Assembly: GCA_002315255.1 (NCBI GenBank)
Contig: DCGM01000045.1
Span: 1-12,873 of the forward strand
Direction: 5' to 3'
Source of the DNA: Lachnospiraceae bacterium UBA1778
GTDB lineage: Bacteria; Bacillota; Clostridia; Lachnospirales; Lachnospiraceae
DNA length: 12,873 bases
Numbering within the stretch: the stretch's first letter is position 1; each line of letters starts with the position of its first letter. Below the pieces are notes generated by a model. That model searched no databases. It worked only from the letters and a program-made list of their open reading frames with translations, and was not told where the DNA came from. The position numbers were made by a program, and so were the translations under genes. Shown here in pieces: positions 1-6,348 of this stretch.

Positions 1-1148
1 GTATGCGGCAGATAGTTCTTTCCGTCCGCGCCCTTTACACGCATTTTTAAGCGGCGTGCCTGTGCATCTCCCAGGTTCGAGCAGGAGCAGACTTCAAAAT
101 ATTTCTTCTGGCGCGGTGACCATGCTTCAATATCACACGATTTCACCTTAAGGTCAGCCAAGTCACCCGAGCAGCATTCCAGCTGGCGGACCGGGATATC
201 CAGGCTTCTGAACAGCTCGACCGACCATTTCCACATCTGCTCGTACCACTTCATCGAATCTTCCGGTTTGCAGACGACGATCATCTCCTGCTTCTCGAAC
301 TGATGGATCCGGTAGATTCCCCGCTCCTCAATGCCATGCGCGCCCTTCTCCTTACGGAAGCACGGCGAATACGACGTTAAGGTATATGGAAGCTTCTCTT
401 CCGGCATCAGCGCACCGATAAACTTACCGATCATCGAATGCTCGGACGTGCCGATCAGGTAGAGATCCTCGCCCTCAATCTTATACATCATCGCGTCCAT
501 ATCACTCTGGCTCATAACGCCTTCCACGACGTTTCCGTGAATCATGAACGGCGGAATGCAGAAGGTAAATCCTTTATCAATCATAAAGTCACGCGCATAA
601 GCGAGAACCGCTTCATGCAGACGCGCGACATCGCCCATCAGATAATAGAAGCCGTTTCCGGCCACCTGGCCTGCCGCGTCCATATCGATGCCGTCGAACT
701 TCTCCATAATATCGGTGTGATACGGAATCTCAAAATCCGGAATGACCGGCTCGCCGAAGCGTTCGACTTCCACATTCATCGAATCGTCTTTTCCGATCGG
801 AACTGACGGGTCGATGATATTCGGAATCAGATACATCTTCTTTAAGAGTTCCGCTTCTACCTGCTTCTCTTCTTCGTCTAACGCTGCCATACGGTCCGCG
901 TCACGCGCTACTTCCGCCTTTGCAGCTTCTGCTTCTTCTTTCTTTCCCTGCGCCATCAATGCGCCGATCATTTTCGATATTTTATTCCGGTTTGCGCGCA
1001 GACTTTCAACTTCATTCTTAATCTCGCGGTTCCGGCGGTCCAGCTCAACCACTTCATCCACTAACGGGAGTTTTGCGTCCTGAAACTTCTTACGGATATT
1101 TTCCTTTACCAGTTCCGGATTCTCACGGACAAACTTAATATCAAGCAT
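1..1148 (-). CDS. serS: Seryl-tRNA synthetase, C-terminus missing at window edge
   Basis: Class II aminoacyl-tRNA synthetase that charges tRNA-Ser (and tRNA-Sec) with serine in the cytoplasm. My translation begins MLDIKFVRENPELVKENIRK, the usual start of bacterial SerRS. An N-terminal coiled-coil arm follows (about residues 30-105, rich in E/K/A/R), then the catalytic core with TSEHSMIG, the class II motif 2 segment (SYSPCFRKEKGAHGIEERGIYR, followed by HQFEKQEM) and LECCSGDLADLK. About 382 codons are present; bacterial SerRS is about 420-430, so motif 3 lies beyond position 1. The start is supported by AAGGAG (1154-1159) five bases upstream of the ATG. An in-frame ATG 13 codons further up (1187) lacks a good ribosome binding site and would add residues not typical of the family. 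It has its own promoter at 1207-1235. Identification is very secure. Confidence 0.97.
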   Translation of the reverse strand, partial: MLDIKFVRENPELVKENIRKKFQDAKLPLVDEVVELDRRNREIKNEVESLRANRNKISKMIGALMAQGKKEEAEAAKAEVARDADRMAALDEEEKQVEAELLKKMYLIPNIIDPSVPIGKDDSMNVEVERFGEPVIPDFEIPYHTDIMEKFDGIDMDAAGQVAGNGFYYLMGDVARLHEAVLAYARDFMIDKGFTFCIPPFMIHGNVVEGVMSQSDMDAMMYKIEGEDLYLIGTSEHSMIGKFIGALMPEEKLPYTLTSYSPCFRKEKGAHGIEERGIYRIHQFEKQEMIVVCKPEDSMKWYEQMWKWSVELFRSLDIPVRQLECCSGDLADLKVKSCDIEAWSPRQKKYFEVCSCSNLGDAQARRLKMRVKGADGKNYLPH

Positions 1149-1206
1149 ATTTTCTCCTTTAATGCGGCGCAGTTCTTTCTCCCGCATCTTACCGATAATT
1201 AACGAT

Positions 1207-1235
1207 ATTTTAGCACATTGCCATGCTATAATCAA
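1207..1235 (-). promoter_or_regulatory. Predicted sigma70-type promoter of serS
   Basis: On the minus strand the -35 is TTGATT (1230-1235), the spacer is 17 bp, and the -10 is TAAAAT (1207-1212) preceded by TG-C, an extended -10. Predicted transcription start is near 1200, giving a leader of about 52 nt. The leader can form a 7-bp hairpin (arms 1161-1167 and 1182-1188, one G-U pair) just upstream of the ribosome binding site. It is too short for a T-box, and no T-box sequence is visible. Confidence 0.6.
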
Positions 1236-1388
1236 GCAATCGCGCCACTATTTCTACCGGCCGTCCGTTCGGTCTGTTCATATTTCGTTCATAAAGTATT
1301 TTGGAATTTGAAACATTTTGTATGCTGTTTATTTACTTTTGCCCTTTATAGTGTGTATTGTAAGCGAATATATTGCTTGCCTTTCTTC

Positions 1389-1454
1389 TCATAGACCGGT
1401 TATTTCCGGTTTCCCCCTTTTTTGATAATATAGTTGTTTGGCGCAAATGCGCAT
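1389..1454 (-). CDS. Candidate 21-residue small ORF after the YolD-like gene
   Basis: A possible peptide that I do not recognise. The translation is MRICAKQLYYQKRGKPEITG plus a final L, then TGA. It is net basic, with one Cys and a YY pair and no membrane segment. The main support is a strong ribosome binding site, AAAGGAG (1461-1467), exactly six bases before the ATG, in a place where no other gene needs one. It starts 26 bases after the stop of the YolD-like gene, so it would be the third cistron of the SOS-controlled unit. A 66-bp ORF can occur by chance; conservation in relatives would settle it. Confidence 0.35.
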   Translation of the reverse strand: MRICAKQLYYQKRGKPEITGL

Positions 1455-1480
1455 GGTGATCTCCTTTCGATTACCCGTGA

Positions 1481-1750
1481 TTAGAAGCGGTCCGGTTCCT
1501 CCCGGGCCGCTTTTAATGTTTCCCGGGCGATCTTCTCCTCGTACTGCCGGTCCTTCTTCGCCAACGCCTCTTCGAGCCCGCGCAGCGCCGCAAACGGCAT
1601 AAACTGTTTCGCACGCTCGCTTTCCGGCATTTTCCGGCGGATAACGCCCCTGCCTCCTGGTCCGTTTTCCGTTCTGCTTTCCGTCCTGTTTTCCGTTCTG
1701 TTTTCCGTTCTGTTTCCGGTTATTCTTTCCGTTATACTCTTCGTCTGCAT
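1481..1750 (-). CDS. YolD-like small protein, partner of Y-family polymerase
   Basis: Residues 41-75 (MPESERAKQFMPFAALRGLE and the following charged helix) resemble the YolD-like proteins that Firmicutes often encode beside UvrX/DinB-type polymerases; their molecular role is poorly known. It lies 78 bases downstream of the polymerase and is probably cotranscribed under the same LexA box. Residues 1-40 are unusual: a hydrophilic R/T/E/N-rich stretch encoded by four 12-bp tandem repeats (1665-1712). The start at 1750 has a weak site (AGCAGG); an in-frame stop lies two codons upstream, so no longer ORF exists. Translation might instead begin at Met41 (1630), where the conserved part starts, but I see no good ribosome binding site there. 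Family assignment is from motif resemblance. Confidence 0.72.
   Translation of the reverse strand: MQTKSITERITGNRTENRTENRTESRTENGPGGRGVIRRKMPESERAKQFMPFAALRGLEEALAKKDRQYEEKIARETLKAAREEPDRF
1665..1712. repeat. Four 12-bp tandem repeats in a coding region
   Basis: On the plus strand the unit is TTTTCCGTTCTG, at 1665-1676, 1677-1688 (two substitutions), 1689-1700 and 1701-1712. The 12-bp length keeps the frame and encodes R-T-E-N/S repeats in the N-terminus of the YolD-like protein. A separate 11-bp tandem pair (CTGTCCTTCGT, 1780-1801) lies just upstream of that gene. Confidence 0.9.
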
Positions 1751-1828
1751 TCTTTACCTGCTCTTTATCCCGGCCTTATCTGTCCTTCGTCTGTCCTTCG
1801 TCTGTTCGCCGGTTTTATTCCCGTATCC

Positions 1829-3163
1829 TTACTCTCCGCTTTTATGCCCGCCGATCTGATGGTTCCGCGTGCGCGTCATCGCTCCCTCTTCGAAATCTAT
1901 CCCCTTCAGCATCGCATCCTTCCCGTACCGTCCCTGTATTTCCAGCGCGGCCTGCTGGAGTTTCTGCCGCTTCCGGGCTTCCTGCGCCTCCTCCGTATAA
2001 TCAAACAGGCTCATCTGCCAGGCGCAGTTTTCCTTCTCCACCCGACTGCAGGCGAACTGAACCCGGCGGACGGTGCGCAGCGAGTCCGCAATCTTCTCGT
2101 ACAGCTCCACCATAGCCGGAATCCAGAGATACTCCGCATTCGTCGGCTCCATCATGGTGACCGACCCGCCGTCGCCCATATTCTCCTCGTCTCCGCCATA
2201 CGCATCTGTGTGACCGTGCGACGAACTGCCGTCAGTTCCGCCGGAAGAACTGCCATATCCGATATATAAGCTCATCACCGGTGTCACGAGATGCTTCGCC
2301 GTCAGCTCCTGGCAAAGTTCCGTCACCATCTCTTTAATAATCGTCTTCCCCTCGGTAAAACTATAATCCCGCGGCAGAAGCTGCCCGTTTGACAGCCCCT
2401 TCGAACGCGGTTTATACGCCTTCAGGTCACGCATGGTCACAGGCTCCCGCCCCCACGCATGATCGATCAGAAGCTCGCCGTCCACACCGAACAGCCGATA
2501 AATCCAGTCCTCCGGCGCTTGCGCAATCTCCCGCATCGTATGCATCCCGTGTTCAGCCAGCCGCCTCTGGATTCCCGGCCCGATCCGCCAAAAATCTGTC
2601 AGCGGCCGATGGTCCCACAGCCGTTTCCGATAAGTCTCTTCATCCAGTTCCCCTACAAAATCCGGCGCATGCTTCGCCATAATATCCAATGCAATCTTCG
2701 TCAGATACAGATTCGTCCCGACACCACAGGTCGCCCGCAGCCCGAGCCGACGGCGGATCTCCTCCATCAGGAAAAGCCCCATCTCCTTTCCCGTCCGCCC
2801 ATAATATTTCAAATAATGCGTCACATCGAGAAACGCCTCGTCTACCGAATACACATAGATGTCCTCCGGCGAAAAGTATTCGAGATAAATCCCGTAAATC
2901 TCCGCCGAATAGTCGATATATTTTTTCATCCGCGGCACAGCCATAATATAGTCAATGCTCTTCGGGATCTCGAACACCCTGCACCGGTTCCGCACCCCCA
3001 GCTTTTTCAGCGCAGGCGATACGGCGAGACAGATCGATCCTGACGGGCGCATTGGGTGCGCCACCACGAGGCGCGCCGTCATCGGATCGAGGCCGCGTTC
3101 AACACATTCTACAGAGGCGTAGAATGACTTCAGATCAATACAAAGATACGTACTCTCGGGCAT
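1829..3163 (-). CDS. Y-family (UvrX/DinB-like) translesion DNA polymerase
   Basis: Error-prone polymerase that copies past damaged template bases. It begins with the palm motif YLCIDLKSFYASVE (metal ligand D10) and has YSVDEAFLDV with D108 and E109, the other catalytic acids. A helix-hairpin-helix thumb region follows (about 188-215, WRIGPGIQRRLAEHG), then the little-finger domain. QMSLF at 383-387 matches the beta-clamp binding motif. The C-terminus (RYGKDAMLKGIDFEEGAMTR, then NHQIGGHK) is typical of Firmicute UvrX-like members. At 444 residues the length is normal. Odd: a Gly/Ser/Asp-rich insertion at about 304-340 inside the little finger. The start at 3163 follows GGAGGAG by six bases. 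A LexA box at the promoter predicts SOS induction. All catalytic residues are intact. I give no gene symbol because dinB and uvrX cannot be told apart safely here. Confidence 0.93.
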   Translation of the reverse strand: MPESTYLCIDLKSFYASVECVERGLDPMTARLVVAHPMRPSGSICLAVSPALKKLGVRNRCRVFEIPKSIDYIMAVPRMKKYIDYSAEIYGIYLEYFSPEDIYVYSVDEAFLDVTHYLKYYGRTGKEMGLFLMEEIRRRLGLRATCGVGTNLYLTKIALDIMAKHAPDFVGELDEETYRKRLWDHRPLTDFWRIGPGIQRRLAEHGMHTMREIAQAPEDWIYRLFGVDGELLIDHAWGREPVTMRDLKAYKPRSKGLSNGQLLPRDYSFTEGKTIIKEMVTELCQELTAKHLVTPVMSLYIGYGSSSGGTDGSSSHGHTDAYGGDEENMGDGGSVTMMEPTNAEYLWIPAMVELYEKIADSLRTVRRVQFACSRVEKENCAWQMSLFDYTEEAQEARKRQKLQQAALEIQGRYGKDAMLKGIDFEEGAMTRTRNHQIGGHKSGE

Positions 3164-3210
3164 GTGAGCTCCTCCTCGTGTTCACTGCCTCACGCTTCCA
3201 AACGAAAACT

Positions 3211-3224
3211 CGAACATTTGTTCG
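3211..3224. promoter_or_regulatory. LexA (SOS) box
   Basis: CGAACATTTGTTCG is a perfect inverted repeat fitting the Gram-positive LexA/DinR consensus CGAAC-N4-GTTCG. It sits at about +2 to +15 relative to the predicted start of the polymerase promoter, where bound LexA would block transcription. It is the only full match I found in the window. Confidence 0.9.
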
Positions 3225-3232
3225 GTTTGCTC

Positions 3233-3261
3233 ATCATATCATTGCCCGCAGAAATTAGCAA
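3233..3261 (-). promoter_or_regulatory. Predicted SOS-regulated promoter of the Y-family polymerase
   Basis: On the minus strand, -35 TTGCTA (3256-3261), a 17-bp spacer and -10 TATGAT (3233-3238) give a predicted start near 3226. The LexA box lies immediately downstream. The leader to the ATG is about 63 nt. An A/T-rich stretch (3265-3290) upstream of the -35 could act as an UP element. Confidence 0.75.
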
Positions 3262-3372
3262 GCCCTTTTTTATATTTTTCAAAAATTCTTCACGAGGCCG
3301 CCGTGCGGCACGCTCCGGCAAAGCCGTCTCACCGACGCACTGTTCCTGCTATCACGAGGCGCCGCACACATA

Positions 3373-3443
3373 AAAACCCTGCCCCGGTTTTCGCGGCGCC
3401 GTGTCAGTCCTATGACTTCGGCCCGCCACCAGGGCAGGGTTTT
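3373..3443 (-). terminator. Long folded hairpin, probable terminator after ligA
   Basis: A perfect 12-bp outer stem is formed by 3373-3384 (AAAACCCTGCCC) and 3432-3443 (GGGCAGGGTTTT). The 47-nt interior can fold further: on the minus strand GCGGGCCG pairs with CGGCGCCGC (one bulge), capped by a GTCA/TGAC stem with a six-base loop. Each side ends in a short T run (TTTTT on the minus strand), so it could stop transcripts from either direction. It lies 117 bases after the ligA stop and upstream of the polymerase promoter. The extended shape is larger than an ordinary intrinsic terminator. Together with the promoter and LexA box this accounts for most of the 396-base gap at 3164-3559. Confidence 0.6.
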
Positions 3444-3497
3444 CTTACTGTTCTTATCTCTTATGCTTCCGTATCTTACGCGGTCAGCTCGTTTCCA

Positions 3498-3548
3498 TCC
3501 TTCCGCGCCTTCGCCGGCCCTTCTCTTATCCTTCCGTACCTTCGCCAG
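3498..3548. repeat. Imperfect 20-bp direct repeat, 31 bp apart
   Basis: TCCTTCCGCGCCTTCGCCGG (3498-3517) recurs as TCCTTCCGTACCTTCGCCAG (3529-3548) with three differences. It lies in the noncoding tail between the ligA stop and its probable terminator. Origin and function are unknown. Confidence 0.6.
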
Positions 3549-3559
3549 CCGGCTCCGCT

Positions 3560-5521
3560 TTATTCCCCAGAGCTTTCCCCGGCCAGTTCCATAAAAGCTT
3601 CCTCTGAGAGGATCGGAATTCCGAGCTCCTTCGCAGCTTTGTTTTTCGACGAGCCGGACATCGTGTCGTTATTGATCAGGTAATCCGTGTTTTTGCTGAC
3701 AGATCCGGCCGTCTTTCCGCCGCGCGCTTCGATAAACTCCTTTAAGGCGTCGCGGTTTGCGAAAAGGTGCACCGCGCCGGTAATGACGAACGTTTTTCCG
3801 GCGAGCGGCTGCTCGCCTGCCGGTCCGCCCGCTTCCAGCGTGATTTCCGTCAAAAGGTCGTCGAGCTCCGCCATTTTCCGTTCATCCCGGAAATAAGTAA
3901 AGATGTCGCCCGCCATCACGCTGCCGATTCCTTCAATCGTCTGCAGCTCCTCGGCAGAGGCCGCGCGGAGCGCTGAAAGGTCATTGTTAAAGTGGGCTGC
4001 AAGCAGTTTTCCGCCCGCTGCGCCGATTCCCGGAATGCCTAAACCGTACAGGAGGCGCGCCAGCGTCGTTTTTCGGGCGTTTTCCGCCGTTTCAACCATA
4101 TTGTCGAAGGATTTTCTTCCGAAGCCTTCCATCGCCGTGATGCCGCTTTCGTGGCGTTTTAAGCGGAACAGGTCCGCATAGGTCCGCACGAAGCCCTCGT
4201 CAATGAGCTTTTCCATCGTCATCTCGGACAGCCCGTCGAGTTTCAGCGCATTCCGGCTCGCGAAGAGGCTGAACGATTTGATCTGCTTCGCCGCGCAGTC
4301 CGGGTTCAGGCAATACAGGGTCCGGACGCTGTCTTCATCGCGGATTTCCGTTTTTCCGCCGCAGACCGGGCAGGTGTCCGGAATCGGGAGTTTCCCGCTT
4401 TTCGTCAGATTTTCGGAAATCTGCGGGATAATCATATTCGCTTTATAGACCGTAATCCGGTCGCCGATCCCGAGCTTCAGCTCCTCAACGATCGACACGT
4501 TGTGCGCGGAGGCGCGGCTGACCGTCGTCCCCTCAAGCTCTACCGGATCGAAAATTGCCACTGGGTTGATCAGGCCGGTACGCGACGCGCTCCATTCGAC
4601 TTCGCGGAGCGTCGTTTCCGCCTTTTCGTCCTGCCATTTGAAGGCAATCGCATTGCGCGGGAATTTCGCGGTGCGCCCGAGCGATGCGCCGTAGGCGATA
4701 TCGTCCATTACGAGCACCAGCCCGTCGCTTGGAACTTCATAATCCCGAACACGCTGTGCATAATCGGACACTGCGTCCGGCAACGTCTCGCGCGTCACGC
4801 AGACCCGCTGAACGGTTTCAAAGCCCTGCGCGTCCAGGAAGTCCAGCTGTCCTGCCATCGAGTTATGGACATCTGCGCCCTCTGCCTCGATCAATGCGAA
4901 CGCGATCAGATTCACCGACCGCTGCGCAGTAATCCGGGAGTCCAGCTGCCGGACGGCGCCTGCGCACAGGTTCCGCGGGTTCTTATATTTCGCATCTTCT
5001 TCGATTTCCGCATTGATCCGGTCGAAATCCGCATAGCGGATGACCGCCTCGCCGCGGAGCACGAGATGACCTTGATACGGGATCTGCAGCGGAAGATTGA
5101 CGAACGTCCGCGCGTTCTGCGTCACGACCTCGCCGATTTCGCCGTTTCCGCGCGTGACCGCCTTCGTCAGTTTCCCGCCGTCATACGTTAAAACGACCGT
5201 CAGACCGTCAAGCTTCCATGAAAGGACGCCAGTCTGGTTTCCAAGGAACTCCTGAAGAACCGGAACTTCCTTCGTTTTGTCTAAGGAGAGCGCCGCCTTT
5301 TCGTGATGCTCCTTCGGAAGTTCGGACAGCACCTCGTAGCCGACCTTGTGCGTCGGGCTCTTCGCAAGCACGGTTCCTGTCTCGTTTTCCAGTGCGACAA
5401 GCTCGTCATACAGGCTGTCATACCGCTCGTTCGGCATGATTTCACGGCTCTCCTGATAATAAGCCCGTGCGGCCTCATCCAAAATCCGGATCAGTTCTTT
5501 CATGCGTGCGATCTTGTCCAT
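3560..5521 (-). CDS. ligA: NAD+-dependent DNA ligase, divergent LigA
   Basis: Seals nicks in replication and repair, using NAD+ to adenylate its active-site lysine. Domains in order: N-terminal Ia domain (about 1-60, with NERYDSLYDEL), adenylation domain with K103 in the KLDG motif, TRGNG at 123-127, RGEA at 156-159, NPRN at 181-184 and SDGLVL at 265-270; OB fold (about 310-375); four-Cys zinc finger (C384, C387, C404, C409); helix-hairpin-helix repeats (about 425-545); BRCT domain (572-648). Its 653 residues are close to the family's usual 660-670. Several motifs depart from the textbook form: S-W-K-L-D-G for E-x-K-x-D-G, TRGNG for TRGDG, and NPRNLCAGAVRQLD for NPRNAAAGSLRQLD. The start at 5521 has GAGGGAG upstream and lies 14 bases after the rluF-like stop, so the genes are cotranscribed. 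The ORF is intact, so I read it as a functional variant. Confidence 0.94.
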   Translation of the reverse strand: MDKIARMKELIRILDEAARAYYQESREIMPNERYDSLYDELVALENETGTVLAKSPTHKVGYEVLSELPKEHHEKAALSLDKTKEVPVLQEFLGNQTGVLSWKLDGLTVVLTYDGGKLTKAVTRGNGEIGEVVTQNARTFVNLPLQIPYQGHLVLRGEAVIRYADFDRINAEIEEDAKYKNPRNLCAGAVRQLDSRITAQRSVNLIAFALIEAEGADVHNSMAGQLDFLDAQGFETVQRVCVTRETLPDAVSDYAQRVRDYEVPSDGLVLVMDDIAYGASLGRTAKFPRNAIAFKWQDEKAETTLREVEWSASRTGLINPVAIFDPVELEGTTVSRASAHNVSIVEELKLGIGDRITVYKANMIIPQISENLTKSGKLPIPDTCPVCGGKTEIRDEDSVRTLYCLNPDCAAKQIKSFSLFASRNALKLDGLSEMTMEKLIDEGFVRTYADLFRLKRHESGITAMEGFGRKSFDNMVETAENARKTTLARLLYGLGIPGIGAAGGKLLAAHFNNDLSALRAASAEELQTIEGIGSVMAGDIFTYFRDERKMAELDDLLTEITLEAGGPAGEQPLAGKTFVITGAVHLFANRDALKEFIEARGGKTAGSVSKNTDYLINNDTMSGSSKNKAAKELGIPILSEEAFMELAGESSGE

Positions 5522-5535
5522 TCGTCCGCTCCCTC

Positions 5536-6336
5536 TTACTTGCTCTTACTGAAACTCTTTTTCTCCGGCGTCTTTCCGGCCGCCGCTTTCTCTGTCTGCT
5601 TTCCTGCCGGCTGTTTCCCCTTCGGTTTTCCGGCCGCCCGCAAAAGCTCCGCCTTTTCTTTCCCTTCAATTTCGCGCCACGTGCCTTCCTTGAGATCCGC
5701 CAGCTCTACGTTCATGATGCGGATGCGGCGCAGCCTCACGACTTCATTGCCGCAATTCTCGCACATCCTTCGGATCTGCCGGTTCAAGCCCTGCGTGAGC
5801 ACAATCTTAAAGCTTTTATCGCCGGTTTTAGTCACCTTACAGGCCGCCGTCTGGCGTTCCAGCTCGGGCAGATAAATTCCTCTTTCCATCCGCTTTATAA
5901 ACGGCTCCGTCAGGTCGCGCCGCACGGTCACCTCGTACTCTTTTTCGTGCTTTCCGGCCGCGTCCGTGACCGCCTTTGCGAAATCGCCGTCATTCGTTAA
6001 GAAAATCAGCCCTTCCGAGTCCTTGTCCAGCCGGCCGACCGGATAAAGCCGCGTCGGATAGCCGACCATGTCGACAATGTTCTTCTCCCCTCGGAAGCTT
6101 TTCGCGGTACAGACAACCCCCACCGGCTTATGGATCGCCAGGATCACCCGCGGATCCGCCTTTTTCGTGACCGCCTTCCCGTCGATACAGACCAAGTCCG
6201 TTTCGGTCACCTTCGTTCCCGGCTCCGCCTTCGCGCCGTTCACCGTAATCCGGCCTTCTTCCATCTTCCGGTCCGCCTCGCGCCGCGAGCAGATGCCGAT
6301 ATCGCTTAAATATTTGTTCAGTCTGACAGGTTCCAT
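5536..6336 (-). CDS. rluF: RsuA/RluF-type rRNA pseudouridine synthase
   Basis: Converts a specific uridine in rRNA to pseudouridine; RluF in E. coli acts on 23S rRNA position 2604. An S4 RNA-binding domain comes first (about 3-50, RLNKYLSDIGICSRREADR), then the catalytic domain with YPVGRLDKDSEGL, where D104 is the nucleophile. QGLNRQIRRMCENCG and RLRRIRIMNVELADLKEGTW in the C-terminal part fit RluF better than RsuA or RluB, but substrate choice is inferred. Residues from about 226 form a lysine/alanine-rich tail (PKGKQPAGKQTEKAAAGK) that is probably disordered and RNA-binding. The start at 6336 follows GGGAGA by four bases and comes 12 bases after the queA stop, so it is the second gene of queA-rluF-ligA. 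Confidence 0.88.
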   Translation of the reverse strand: MEPVRLNKYLSDIGICSRREADRKMEEGRITVNGAKAEPGTKVTETDLVCIDGKAVTKKADPRVILAIHKPVGVVCTAKSFRGEKNIVDMVGYPTRLYPVGRLDKDSEGLIFLTNDGDFAKAVTDAAGKHEKEYEVTVRRDLTEPFIKRMERGIYLPELERQTAACKVTKTGDKSFKIVLTQGLNRQIRRMCENCGNEVVRLRRIRIMNVELADLKEGTWREIEGKEKAELLRAAGKPKGKQPAGKQTEKAAAGKTPEKKSFSKSK

Positions 6337-6348
6337 ACACTCTCCCGC

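Noticed and set aside
438..1083. Plus-strand ORFs of 122 and 113 codons
   Set aside because: They are antisense shadows of serS, which reads through the whole stretch on the minus strand.
1395..1423. Hairpin ACCGG/CCGGT followed by CCCCC and a T run, like a plus-strand terminator
   Set aside because: The stem is only about five pairs, no plus-strand gene precedes it, and it falls inside the candidate small ORF on the minus strand.
1149..1480. T-box riboswitch upstream of serS
   Set aside because: I saw no AGGGTGG-type T-box sequence on the minus strand, and the predicted leader is too short.
1665..1801. Possible CRISPR-like array from short tandem repeats
   Set aside because: The units are 11-12 bp, directly adjacent with no spacers, and partly coding. 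No cas genes are present.
4502..5191. 229-codon plus-strand ORF
   Set aside because: It lies entirely antisense to ligA, whose motifs are clear. Its product has no recognisable motif and it arises from codon bias on the opposite strand.
5303..6000. Plus-strand ORFs of 190 and 177 codons across the ligA/rluF junction
   Set aside because: They cross two well-supported minus-strand genes in the wrong frames and look like unstructured basic sequence.
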